Position numbers and translations under genes: made by a program. Positions 1 through 7,737 of a stretch of 47,357 nucleotides of DNA are shown here, one piece after another (position 1 is the stretch's first letter; each line of letters starts with the position of its first letter). Source of the DNA: an uncultured Collinsella sp. (GTDB lineage Bacteria > Actinomycetota > Coriobacteriia > Coriobacteriales > Coriobacteriaceae); NCBI GenBank assembly GCA_902492755.1, contig CABUNB010000014.1:1-47357 (forward strand). The letters run 5' to 3'. The notes beneath the pieces are model-generated. The model made no database searches, was not told the origin of the DNA, and saw nothing but the letters and a program-made list of their open reading frames with translations.

Positions 1-20
1 GGGCCGGCCGATCCGGCCCT
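1..20. terminator. Hairpin at the window edge, probable terminator of an upstream gene
   Basis: A 7-bp perfect GC stem (GGGCCGG, 5-nt loop, CCGGCCC) opens the window. The gene it would terminate lies outside, and no clear T-tract follows, so the role is inferred. Confidence 0.35.
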
Positions 21-32
21 CAGGGTATCGGG

Positions 33-72
33 TTCCCACATTCATCCGCACATGTACGGATGAATGTGGGAA
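33..72. repeat. Perfect 16-bp palindrome
   Basis: Two perfect 16-nt arms (33-48 and 57-72) flank an 8-nt loop. It is a stable fold-back between the left edge and tRNA-Glu, not inside a gene. It resembles the other dispersed palindromes of the window in size but not in sequence. Confidence 0.7.
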
Positions 73-98
73 GTGTTCGGATGAAGTTGATAATCAAG

Positions 99-118
99 GG
101 CACCTTTGTGGTGGTTTT
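99..118. repeat. Half copy of the dispersed CCACCACAAAGGTG palindrome
   Basis: This reads GGCACCTTTGTGGTGGTTTT, one arm of the palindrome found complete near 33276, 42739, 43700 and 45281. The partner arm is missing, so it is a truncated or decayed copy. Confidence 0.55.
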
Positions 119-155
119 CCAGTTTGCCAACGATATACGCGCCGGCAAAAAAGTC

Positions 156-164
156 TGCTATACT
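156..164 (+). promoter_or_regulatory. Extended -10 promoter of tRNA-Glu
   Basis: TGcTATACT forms an extended -10 element 10 nt before the mature 5' end of the tRNA. No good -35 box is visible at the usual spacing, which an extended -10 can tolerate. Confidence 0.5.
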
Positions 165-174
165 CTTTCCCGCT

Positions 175-251
175 GTCCCCATCGTCTAGCGGCCAAGGAC
201 GCCACCCTTTCAAGGTGGATATCGCGGGTTCGAATCCCGCTGGGGGCACCA
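175..251 (+). tRNA. tRNA-Glu (UUC)
   Basis: The acceptor stem GTCCCCA (175-181) pairs with TGGGGGC (241-247), followed by discriminator A and an encoded CCA (249-251). The anticodon stem CCACC/GGTGG encloses CTTTCAA, so the anticodon is TTC (Glu). The T-arm is CGGGTTCGAATCCCG at 225-239. A Rho-independent terminator follows. The 3' end is partly duplicated downstream. Confidence 0.97.
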
Positions 252-263
252 TTTAAACTGAGA

Positions 264-294
264 AGCCCGTTGCCCTCGCGGTAACGGGCTTTTT
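264..294 (+). terminator. Rho-independent terminator of tRNA-Glu
   Basis: AGCCCGTT and AACGGGCT arms enclose a short GC-rich loop and are followed by five T. It lies 13 nt after the encoded CCA. Confidence 0.85.
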
Positions 295-300
295 GCTGCC

Positions 301-359
301 GATATGCCGGGATTCGAACCCGACAGGGTGCGGAGCTGAAGAAACGCGTAAGCGTTTTC
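301..359 (+). repeat. Inverted T-arm copy plus GAAACGC-GTAA-GCGTTTTC hairpin
   Basis: Positions 308-322 are the exact reverse complement of the tRNA-Glu T-arm (15 of 15 nt). They are followed by AGGGTGCGG and a hairpin of GAAACGC and GCGTTTTC around a GTAA loop (341-359). The same order, an inverted T-arm then this hairpin, recurs downstream of tmRNA at 19824-19875, where the copied T-arm is that of tmRNA. The function is unknown; it may be an integration scar or an element that copies the T-arm of its host gene. Confidence 0.7.
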
Positions 360-422
360 CAGCGCAGCACGCAAGGAGCGGAGCGACGCAGCGAAAGCGG
401 GCGGCGCCAGCCGCACGCGGAC

Positions 423-484
423 ATCCCGCTGGGGGCACCACAGAATCTGAGAAGCCCGTTACCAATTCGGTAGCGGGCTTTTTG
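423..484 (+). repeat. Duplicated 3' end of tRNA-Glu with a second terminator
   Basis: Eighteen nt identical to the tRNA-Glu 3' end (ATCCCGCTGGGGGCACCA, 423-440) recur 189 bp after the original. They are followed by a variant of the same terminator (453-484; the stem is kept and the loop differs). No 5' half of a tRNA is present, so this is not a functional tRNA. It looks like an attachment-site duplication or a short tandem duplication. Confidence 0.75.
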
Positions 485-495
485 CTACCCATACG

Positions 496-512
496 CCGGA
501 ATTCGAACCCCG
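496..512 (+). repeat. Second, degenerate inverted T-arm-like sequence
   Basis: CCGGAATTCGAACCCCG repeats the inverted T-arm of 308-322 at the same position after the duplicated terminator, with a few changes. The duplicated unit is therefore tRNA 3' end, terminator and inverted T-arm together. Confidence 0.5.
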
Positions 513-544
513 AAGGCATAAAATCTCACTGTCATCCAAGGGCC

Positions 545-765
545 CGTGGACAAAAAATAGCAAATATGAGTACTGTTACCAATTTAGTAACAGCGATTTC
601 ATGCCATCAGAGGGCGATTTGGACACAAGGCGTCCTACAGCGGAGGAATTGCAGGCGTTTATCAGCTAAGTACTTGGACATATGTTGCGTAACACTGCAT
701 ATTATGCAAAAAGACAATGCTACAGGGCTTGTGGCAGTACTCATATTTGACGTTTTTTGCCCACG
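545..765. mobile_element. MITE-like element with 31-bp terminal inverted repeats
   Basis: Arms at 545-575 and 735-765 match as inverted repeats at 27 of 31 positions (shared core CAAATATGAGTACTG). They enclose about 160 bp that is AT-richer than its surroundings and has no convincing ORF. A small hairpin, CTGTTAC/GTAACAG, sits just inside the left arm. No transposase is present and no clear target-site duplication was found, so the mobile nature is inferred from architecture. The element fills most of the gap between tRNA-Glu and glnN. Confidence 0.45.
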
Positions 766-824
766 ACCCCTTATTGCGTGGGCGAATCAGTTGCAAAACG
801 GACTCCAAAGCGTCCTTCGCAAAC

Positions 825-862
825 AAAAAGCCGGGGTCCGCGCGATGCGGGCCCCGGCTTTC
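825..862 (-). terminator. Rho-independent terminator of glnN
   Basis: On the minus strand, AAGCCGGGG and CCCCGGCTT arms close a GC-rich hairpin followed by a T-tract. It begins 26 nt after the glnN stop codon. Confidence 0.85.
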
Positions 863-888
863 AACCGTGACGGTATGCTGTCCCAGTC

Positions 889-2976
889 CTACACGTAGAA
901 CAGGATGTCGTCGTAGGTCGGAACCGGCCAGTAGTCGGCAGCCACGATCTCCTCCATGGCATCCACGGCGGCACGCAGCGTATCCATAGCGGGAACGACC
1001 TCGTGTGCATACACGTTGGCCTGCTCCTGGCCATCGAGAGCCTCGGCCTTCTGATGCACGGCGTCGAGCGCCTTGATAGAGTCGTTGATGGCGGTGATGC
1101 CGTTGCAGAGCTTGTTGAGCGTGTTCTGCTCGCACTGCATGGCGGCCTCAGCACCGGCGGCACGAATAGTCTCAAGGCCCTTAGCGACCTTGGTGGCGTA
1201 GGCGGTAATGACCGGGCGATAGGTACGACGCGCCTCGCGAACCATCGTGGTGGCCTCGATGTTCATGAGCTTGTTGTACTTCTCGAGCTTGCAATCGTAG
1301 CGGCACTGGGCCTCGGCGCGGGTCAGAACGCCCGTCTCCTCAAAGAGCGCGATGGCCTTATCGGAAACAAAGGCAGGCAGTGCGTCGGCCGTGGTCTTGT
1401 TGTTGGCAAGGCCGCGCTTCTCGGCCTCGACGGGCCACTCGTCGGAGTAGCCGTCGCCGGAGAACAGGATGCGCTGGTGATCGGTCAGGACCTTCTTGCA
1501 GTACTCGAGCGCAGCGTCCTGGAATTTGTCCTCGGGCGTGCCCTCAAGTGCATCGGCAAAGGACTTGAGCGACTTGGCCACGGCAGCATCGAGCACCAGG
1601 TTGGAGTCGGAGACGTTCTGCTCGGAGCCGCAGGCACGGAACTCAAACTTGTTGCCGGTGAAAGCGAACGGGGAGGTGCGGTTGCGGTCGGTGTTGTCCT
1701 GCATCAGCTTGGGCAGGGTGTCGGCGCCCAGGTCGAGCACGCCGCGCGTGGCGTGGACGGAAGCCTTGCCGTCGATGATCTTCTCGACGACCTCGGTAAG
1801 CTGGTCGCCCAGGAAGATGGACATAATCGCCGGAGGAGCCTCGTTGGCGCCCAGACGGTGGTCATTGCCGGCCGAAGCGACGGAAGCGCGCAGGAGCTCC
1901 TGATAGTTGTCGACGGCCTCGATCACCGCGGTGAGGAAGACGATGAACTGCAGGTTGTCGAGCGGGGTGTCGCCCGGATCGAGCAGGTTCTCGGACTCGG
2001 TGCCGAGCGACCAGTTGTTGTGCTTGCCCGAACCGTTGATGCCCTCGAACGGCTTCTCATGCAGCAGGCAGACCAGATCGTGGCGGGAGGCGATGAGCTT
2101 CATCTTCTCCATCATGACCAGGTTCTGGTCGATGGCCTCGTTGACCTCGCCATAGACGGGGGCGAGCTCATGCTGGCAGGGGGCAACCTCGTTGTGCTTA
2201 GTCTTGGCGGGGATGCCGAGCGCCCACAGCTCGTTGTCCAGGTCCTTCATATAGGACGAGACGGTGGGGCGGATTGCGCCAAAGTAGTGCTCCTCGAGCT
2301 CCTGGCCCTTGCAGGGAGCGGCGCCAAAGAGCGTGCGGCCGGTGATGACCAGGTCCTTGCGCTTGCGGTAGGCATCCTTCTTGATCAGGAAGTACTCCTG
2401 CTCGTCACCCACGGAAGGAACGACCTTCTTGGGGGTCTTGCCAAAGAGTGCCAGTACACGCTTGGACTCACGCGAGAGCGCGGTCATGGAGCGCAGCAGC
2501 GGGGTCTTCTTGTCCAGGGCCTCGCCCGTGTAGGAGCAGAAAGCCGTGGGGATGCACAGGACGTCGTCCTTGATAAAAGCAGGGCTGGTGGGATCCCAGG
2601 CGGTGTAGCCACGGGCCTCGAAGGTGGCACGCAGACCGCCGTTGGGGAAGCTGGAGGCATCGGGCTCGCCCTGGATGAGGTTCTTGCCCGTAAACTTGGT
2701 AATGGCGGTGCCGTCGTGGTTGGGCTCGAGGAAGCTGTCGTGCTTCTCGGAAGTAATGCCCGAAAGCGGCTGGAACCAGTGCGCGTAGTGCGTGGCGCCC
2801 TTGGAGATGGCCCAGACCTTCATGGCGTGGGCAACGGCGTTGGCCACATCCAGGTCGAGCGGCTCACCGTCCTCGAGGGTTGCAGCAAGGCGCTTCCAAA
2901 TGTCCTTGGGGAGGTAGTCCTTCATGACTTCCTCAGAGAACACCATGGTCCCGAAGCGGTCAGTAAGATCGGCCAT
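889..2976 (-). CDS. glnN: Glutamine synthetase, type III
   Basis: It makes glutamine from glutamate, ammonia and ATP in the cytoplasm, the entry point for ammonium assimilation. The 695-residue length fits the GSIII (GlnN) family rather than GSI or GSII (about 350-470). The GSIII N-terminal domain carries THYAHWFQPL (62-71). Catalytic-core motifs are EQEYFLI (192-198), KHNEVAPCQHE (260-270) and GSGKHNNWSLG (315-325). The open frame extends 21 codons further upstream, but MADLTDRFG at 2976 is chosen because GGGAG lies at the right distance and the family starts there. It stands alone with its own promoter region and terminator. Confidence 0.95.
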   Translation of the reverse strand: MADLTDRFGTMVFSEEVMKDYLPKDIWKRLAATLEDGEPLDLDVANAVAHAMKVWAISKGATHYAHWFQPLSGITSEKHDSFLEPNHDGTAITKFTGKNLIQGEPDASSFPNGGLRATFEARGYTAWDPTSPAFIKDDVLCIPTAFCSYTGEALDKKTPLLRSMTALSRESKRVLALFGKTPKKVVPSVGDEQEYFLIKKDAYRKRKDLVITGRTLFGAAPCKGQELEEHYFGAIRPTVSSYMKDLDNELWALGIPAKTKHNEVAPCQHELAPVYGEVNEAIDQNLVMMEKMKLIASRHDLVCLLHEKPFEGINGSGKHNNWSLGTESENLLDPGDTPLDNLQFIVFLTAVIEAVDNYQELLRASVASAGNDHRLGANEAPPAIMSIFLGDQLTEVVEKIIDGKASVHATRGVLDLGADTLPKLMQDNTDRNRTSPFAFTGNKFEFRACGSEQNVSDSNLVLDAAVAKSLKSFADALEGTPEDKFQDAALEYCKKVLTDHQRILFSGDGYSDEWPVEAEKRGLANNKTTADALPAFVSDKAIALFEETGVLTRAEAQCRYDCKLEKYNKLMNIEATTMVREARRTYRPVITAYATKVAKGLETIRAAGAEAAMQCEQNTLNKLCNGITAINDSIKALDAVHQKAEALDGQEQANVYAHEVVPAMDTLRAAVDAMEEIVAADYWPVPTYDDILFYV

Positions 2977-3056
2977 ACGGAACTCCCTTCGTATCGGCAC
3001 CGCGTGAGATGCGGTGTTGATTACTAACGAACGAGTCATAGCTTAGACTCGCCGTG

Positions 3057-3100
3057 TTTCCGCGACATTACCGTTATGTTGCTGTCGCGAAACCAATCAA
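3057..3100 (-). promoter_or_regulatory. Candidate glnN promoter with an overlapping inverted repeat
   Basis: On the minus strand TTGATT (3095-3100) and CATAAC (3073-3078) are 16 bp apart. The arms TTTCCGCGACA (3057-3067) and TGTCGCGAAA (3083-3092), a near-perfect inverted repeat, flank and overlap the -10, as a repressor site would. The rest of 2977-3400 holds smaller hairpins in the leader (CGAGTC/GACTCG at about 3030-3050; CACCGC/GCGGTG) and no gene. Confidence 0.4.
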
Positions 3101-3400
3101 TGAGGTTACCGCATCACAGCGGCACTGCCGCCCTTAATGGCCAATCAACTGTATAAATTGCAGACCTCTCCCCATGATTTAAGGGCAGTCAATTTGGGAC
3201 AGGGCTTTCTTAACTGGTATTTCGCATCAGATACCATTCAATATAGCCCTTTCCTACATTGACCGCTCTGCTATAGGCAATGCCGATAGCAAGGCATCTT
3301 TGATTGGTATCCCTAAATCGCGAGTAAAACTCCACCGTGGCACAGCGGTGCTGTAGAATCCTTACAACACATCGCACCCAGGCATCTAAAGGAGCACGAT

Positions 3401-4273
3401 ATGCGCGTCGACGAGGTTTTTAAGCAGGCAGCATCCCAGGGCACCACGTCCGTTTCGTTTGAGATGTTCCCGCCCAAGGGTGAGCTTACCCTCGATACGG
3501 CTCGCGAGGTGGCAGGCAACCTGTGCAAGCTTTCACCGAGCTTTGTCTCGGTCACTTGTTCCGCTGGCGGCTCGGGTAACGGTGCCACCACCGCCCCCAT
3601 CGCACATATGATTACGAGCGAATTCGATACGCCCTCGGTAGCGCACCTCACCTGCGTTGGCCGCACACATGCCGATATCGCCGCCAAGATTGACGAGTAT
3701 CGCTCGGCCGGCGTTGAAAACATCCTGGCCCTGCGCGGCGACCTGCCCGCTGGCGCGACCGAGGACGACAAGCCCGCCTCCGACTACGCCTACGCCCGTG
3801 ACCTCATCCCCGAGCTCGTCGACGCCGGCTTTTGCGTGGGCGCCGCAGCCTACCCCGAGGGCCACATTGCCTGCGAGGATCTCAACCTCTCGGTCGAGCA
3901 CCTCAAGCAAAAGCAAGACGCCGGCGCGAGCTTCTTTGTGACGCAGCTCTTCTTTGATAACGAGTGCTTCTATCGCTTCCGCGAGCTTGCCGACAAGGCC
4001 GGCATCACCGTGCCTATTACCGCGGGCATCATGCCGTTTATGGGCAAGTCGCAGATCAGCCGCATGGTCTTTATGTGCGGCGCGTCGCTGCCCTCCCCCG
4101 TCATCAAGATCCTCGCCAAATACGAGAACGACCCCGAGAGCCTGCAGGCAGCCGGTGTAGATTATGCCGCCCGCCAGCTTTGCGACCTCAAGGAGCACGG
4201 CGCCGACGGTCTGCACCTGTACACTATGAACCGTCCTGCAATCGCCGCGACCATTATGGAGCGTCTGGGGTAA
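3401..4273 (+). CDS. metF: Methylenetetrahydrofolate reductase
   Basis: It reduces 5,10-methylene-THF to 5-methyl-THF with FAD, supplying the methyl group for MetH. The 290-residue length is normal for bacterial MetF. The N-terminal FEMFPPKG (20-27) contains the conserved acid-base Glu21, and ALRGDLP is the usual flavin/folate-barrel loop. The start has AAAGGAG 6 nt upstream. The stop overlaps the next start (TAATG), so it is translationally coupled to the reactivation protein and then metH. No S-adenosylmethionine or other known riboswitch was recognised upstream. TAGAAT at 3354-3359 may be its -10. Confidence 0.95.
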   Translation: MRVDEVFKQAASQGTTSVSFEMFPPKGELTLDTAREVAGNLCKLSPSFVSVTCSAGGSGNGATTAPIAHMITSEFDTPSVAHLTCVGRTHADIAAKIDEYRSAGVENILALRGDLPAGATEDDKPASDYAYARDLIPELVDAGFCVGAAAYPEGHIACEDLNLSVEHLKQKQDAGASFFVTQLFFDNECFYRFRELADKAGITVPITAGIMPFMGKSQISRMVFMCGASLPSPVIKILAKYENDPESLQAAGVDYAARQLCDLKEHGADGLHLYTMNRPAIAATIMERLG

Positions 4274-5061
4274 TGGAAAAACCGCACATCGATACAACCG
4301 TTGTTGAAGTGCCGGCCGACCTTGCGTCGCCGGCGCTTTACCGTATCGACGCTGCCCACCATCCTCGTGTCGACCGTGCCGAGATGCTGCGGTATCTGGG
4401 CTACGGCGGCCAGCAGATTGAGCCCGAGCTAGCGCAGCGTATTGAGCTTGTCGTTGAGCGTCTGGAGCTGGACATTGAGCCCCGTGGCGTGCGCCGCATA
4501 TTTGCCATCGATGCCACGGGCGTCGATGAACAGGGCGAGCCCTGCATTCGCTTAGTCGGCACCAACGTTGAACTGCGCGGTCGCGATATCTATCGCCACC
4601 TCAAAGACGCCCGCTTTGCCGCACTCATGGCATGCACCCTCGGCATGGACGCCGAACGCCGTCTGCGCACCACGGGAGCTCAGCAGCCCCTAGAGGGAGC
4701 CGTGCTCGACGCCGCATGCTCCGCCTACGTGGAGGCCGCCGTCGAGCAGATGGACCAGCAAGTCAAGGCTGCGGCCGCTGCACACGGACTCGCCGGTAAC
4801 TGGCGCTTCAGTCCCGGCTATGGCGACTGTCCGCTCTCGGCCCAGCGCTCGATCGTGGCTGCACTCAACGCCACGCGCCTCATTGGACTTACCGTCACCC
4901 CCACCAGCCTGCTCATGCCCACCAAGAGCGTGACCGCGGTGATCGGCCTGTTTGACGGCGAAGTCCACGACGCCCAGAGCCGCCCCACCTGCAATATCTG
5001 CCGCATGCGCGAGCACTGCCGCTTCCGCGCCGCCCACACCACCTGCTATTCCAGCCATTAG
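4273..5061 (+). CDS. Methionine synthase reactivation-domain protein (stand-alone)
   Basis: This 262-residue protein corresponds to the B12-dependent methionine synthase activation domain, which in E. coli is the C-terminal domain of MetH and binds AdoMet to re-methylate oxidised cob(II)alamin. Stand-alone versions are known, for example Thermotoga TM0269. Family-like segments include RRIFAIDATG, ACTLGMDAERRLR and FSPGYGDCPLSAQ. A C-terminal cysteine set, CNICRMREHC (about 239-248), could bind metal. It lies between metF and a metH that lacks this domain. The start overlaps the metF stop, and a much longer in-frame upstream extension runs through metF and is not used. Confidence 0.85.
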   Translation: MEKPHIDTTVVEVPADLASPALYRIDAAHHPRVDRAEMLRYLGYGGQQIEPELAQRIELVVERLELDIEPRGVRRIFAIDATGVDEQGEPCIRLVGTNVELRGRDIYRHLKDARFAALMACTLGMDAERRLRTTGAQQPLEGAVLDAACSAYVEAAVEQMDQQVKAAAAAHGLAGNWRFSPGYGDCPLSAQRSIVAALNATRLIGLTVTPTSLLMPTKSVTAVIGLFDGEVHDAQSRPTCNICRMREHCRFRAAHTTCYSSH

Positions 5062-5070
5062 GAGCCCCCG

Positions 5071-7629
5071 ATGTTTACTCCGCTTATCACTCATGATCTG
5101 GACGGTGCCGCGCTGGCGGCACCCGTTGATGCTGCCCGCCGCAGCGGCGATGCATACAAGACGCGCACGATCGACGACCTTCGCATTAAGGATGACCGCC
5201 TGCGCGCCGCCATCGAGGGCACGGGACACCTGCTGTTCGACGGCGGCATGGGCACCATGCTGCAGGCGGCCGGCATGAAGGCCGGCGCCCTGCCCGAACT
5301 GCTCAACTTTGAGGAGCCACAGGTCATTACCGATATCCAGCGCCAGTACGTCGAGGCTGGCTGCGACGTAATCACCGCCAACACCTTTGGCGCCAACGCC
5401 CACAAGCTCGACGGCGCCGCCACCGTGGCAGATGTCTTTGCCGCCGCCGTCGCCTGCGCCCGCGCGGCCGGCGCCCACTACGTCGCCGGCGATATCGGCC
5501 CCATCGGCGCGCTGCTTCGCCCCTTGGGTACCCTCAGCTTCGACGAGGCCTATGACCTCTTTGCCGAGGAAGTGCGCGCCGGCGTCGCCGCGGGTGTGGA
5601 CCTCTTTATTATCGAGACTATGACCGACCTGGCCGAGATCAAGGCGGCCGTCCTCGCCTGCCGCGAGAACTCCGACCTGCCCGTCTTTGCCACCATGACC
5701 TTTGAGGAAGACGGTCGCACCTTCCTGGGCACGAGTCCCGAGGTTGCCGCCATCACGCTCGATGCCATCGGCGCCGATGTCCTGGGCATCAACTGCAGCC
5801 AGGGCCCGGCCGAGCTCCGGGGACTCGCTGCACGCATGCTCACCGTTACCGACAAGCCCATCATGGTGCAGGCCAACGCAGGACTGCCCCGCGTGGACGA
5901 CGACGGCAACACCGTCTTTGATATCCAGGCGCCCGAGTACGCCGCGGCCGTCGCCGGCATGATCAAGGATGGCGTGAGCGTCGTGGGCGGTTGCTGCGGC
6001 ACCACGCCCGTGCACATGGCGGCCTTGCGCACGCTTATCGACAACCACACGCCCAGTCCGCGCCATCGCAAGCCCAGCATGTCGGTCACGAGCGCCCAGA
6101 CGGTCGTGGACCTTCCCTGCGATGGCCACAAGATCGCCGTCATCGGCGAGCGCATCAATCCCACCGGCAAAAAGCGCCTGCAGCAGGCCCTGCGCGACGG
6201 CGATCTGGACTACGTCGTAAGTCAGGGCATCAGCCAGCAAGAACAGGGCGCCGATATCCTGGACGTTAACGTGGGCCTGCCCGAGATCGACGAGGTCAAG
6301 ATTATCCAGCAGGCCACCGAGCAGCTCCAGGGCTCCACGCTCCTGCCGCTGCAGATCGACTCCACCGATCCCGCCGCTGTCGAGGCCGCCGTACGCCGCT
6401 ACGCCGGCAAGCCCATCATCAACTCGGTCAACGGCAAGCAGCAGATCATGGATGAGATCTTTCCGCTGGTCGCCCACTATGGAACCAACGTCGTCGGCCT
6501 CACGCTCGACGAAGGCGGCATCCCCGATACCGCCGAGGCTCGCTTCGCCATCGCCGAGCGCATCGTGGCCGAGGCCGCCCGCTACGGCATCGGCCCGGAC
6601 CGCATCCTCATCGACTGCCTGGTCATGACCGCCTCGACCAACCAGCGCCAGGCTGAGCAGATCCTGCGCGCCATGTCTATGTGCAAGGAGCGCCTGGGCG
6701 TCAAATGCGCACTCGGCGTGTCGAACATCAGCTTTGGCCTGCCCGCGCGGCCGCTGCTGGGCTCGGTCTTTTTGGCCGCCGCCTTTGGTGCAGGTCTGGA
6801 CGCCCCCATCATGAACCCGGGTTCCAAGCGCTTTATGGATACCGTCTACAGCTATCGCGTGCTGAGCGTTGAGGACGAGGGCTCGACCGGATACATCGAG
6901 CGCTACGCTGGCTGGACCGATCCGTATAAGATCGCCGCGAACCCGGCAGCGGCCCAGACCGCATCGACCGACGCCGCGCCCGCTGCTGACACCGCCGGCA
7001 CCGACGGCAACGACGACCCCATCCGCCACATGGTCGTCTCGGGCCGCAAGGGCGAAATTGCGGCCGAGACCGAGCGCCTGCTGGCCGACCACGACGCTAT
7101 GGAACTCATCAACAATCACTTTATCCCCGCCCTCGACGAGGTCGGAGTCCTCTTTGACCAGGGCAAGTTCTTCTTGCCGCAGCTCATGGCCTCGGCCGAG
7201 GCCGCGCGCGTGGGCTTCGATACCATCAAACGCCTGATGCCCGCCGGCGAGATTGCCGACAAGGGTAAGATCTGCGTGGCCACCGTCAAGGGCGACATCC
7301 ACGATATTGGCAAGAACATCGTCAAAATGCTGCTCGACAACTACGGCTACACCGTCTTTGACCTTGGCCGCGACGTCGATCCACAGGAGGTACTCAAGAC
7401 CGTCAAAGAGCGTGACATCAAGCTCGTCGGCCTCTCGGCGCTTATGACTACCACCGTCGTGGCCATGGAAGAGACCATCAAGCTGCTTCATGCCGAGGTG
7501 CCGGGCGTCAAGATCATCGTAGGCGGCGCCGTACTCACCCCCGAATACGCCAAGCAGATCGGCGCGGACTACTACGCCAAGGACGCCGCCGAGAGCGCTC
7601 GTATCGCCGAAGAGATCTTTGGGCAGTAA
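5071..7629 (+). CDS. metH: Cobalamin-dependent methionine synthase lacking the reactivation domain
   Basis: It moves the methyl group of 5-methyl-THF to homocysteine through cobalamin. It has 852 residues against about 1230 in E. coli MetH. Domains in order: homocysteine-binding barrel (about 45-330) with zinc ligands in GINCSQGP (about 241) and GGCCGTTP (305-312); pterin-binding barrel from KIAVIGERINPTGKK (about 353) to about 610; cobalamin cap (about 650-735); and B12-binding fold with DIHDIGKNIV (about 741-750), whose His ligates cobalt. The protein ends there. An Ala/Thr-rich linker lies before the cap. It starts 9 nt after the reactivation gene with GGAG upstream. Confidence 0.95.
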   Translation: MFTPLITHDLDGAALAAPVDAARRSGDAYKTRTIDDLRIKDDRLRAAIEGTGHLLFDGGMGTMLQAAGMKAGALPELLNFEEPQVITDIQRQYVEAGCDVITANTFGANAHKLDGAATVADVFAAAVACARAAGAHYVAGDIGPIGALLRPLGTLSFDEAYDLFAEEVRAGVAAGVDLFIIETMTDLAEIKAAVLACRENSDLPVFATMTFEEDGRTFLGTSPEVAAITLDAIGADVLGINCSQGPAELRGLAARMLTVTDKPIMVQANAGLPRVDDDGNTVFDIQAPEYAAAVAGMIKDGVSVVGGCCGTTPVHMAALRTLIDNHTPSPRHRKPSMSVTSAQTVVDLPCDGHKIAVIGERINPTGKKRLQQALRDGDLDYVVSQGISQQEQGADILDVNVGLPEIDEVKIIQQATEQLQGSTLLPLQIDSTDPAAVEAAVRRYAGKPIINSVNGKQQIMDEIFPLVAHYGTNVVGLTLDEGGIPDTAEARFAIAERIVAEAARYGIGPDRILIDCLVMTASTNQRQAEQILRAMSMCKERLGVKCALGVSNISFGLPARPLLGSVFLAAAFGAGLDAPIMNPGSKRFMDTVYSYRVLSVEDEGSTGYIERYAGWTDPYKIAANPAAAQTASTDAAPAADTAGTDGNDDPIRHMVVSGRKGEIAAETERLLADHDAMELINNHFIPALDEVGVLFDQGKFFLPQLMASAEAARVGFDTIKRLMPAGEIADKGKICVATVKGDIHDIGKNIVKMLLDNYGYTVFDLGRDVDPQEVLKTVKERDIKLVGLSALMTTTVVAMEETIKLLHAEVPGVKIIVGGAVLTPEYAKQIGADYYAKDAAESARIAEEIFGQ

Positions 7630-7654
7630 CACAACGGAAACAACCAAGCACCAA

Positions 7655-7692
7655 AACGTGCCGCACGCGCCACTTGGCACGTGCGGCACGTT
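7655..7692. terminator. Perfect 13-bp palindrome after metH
   Basis: Two exact 13-nt arms (7655-7667 and 7680-7692) enclose 12 nt between metH and the UPF0210 gene. There is no T-run on the plus strand, so it could end the met operon weakly or be an operator. TAGAAT at 7692-7697, just at its end, could be a -10 for the next gene. Confidence 0.45.
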
Positions 7693-7737
7693 AGAATAGA
7701 AAAGACTATGCTCGTTTTGGCAGATAGGAGCGCAAGG

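Noticed and set aside
175..900. Prophage or integrative element at tRNA-Glu
   Set aside because: No integrase or phage gene is present; only short duplicated ends remain.
1003..3027. Long open frame opposite glnN
   Set aside because: A shadow of GC-rich third positions in glnN; no recognisable protein and no start signal.
3200..3400. AdoMet or cobalamin riboswitch upstream of metF
   Set aside because: No B12-box or SAM-riboswitch core could be found, and the space before the start codon shows no large conserved fold.
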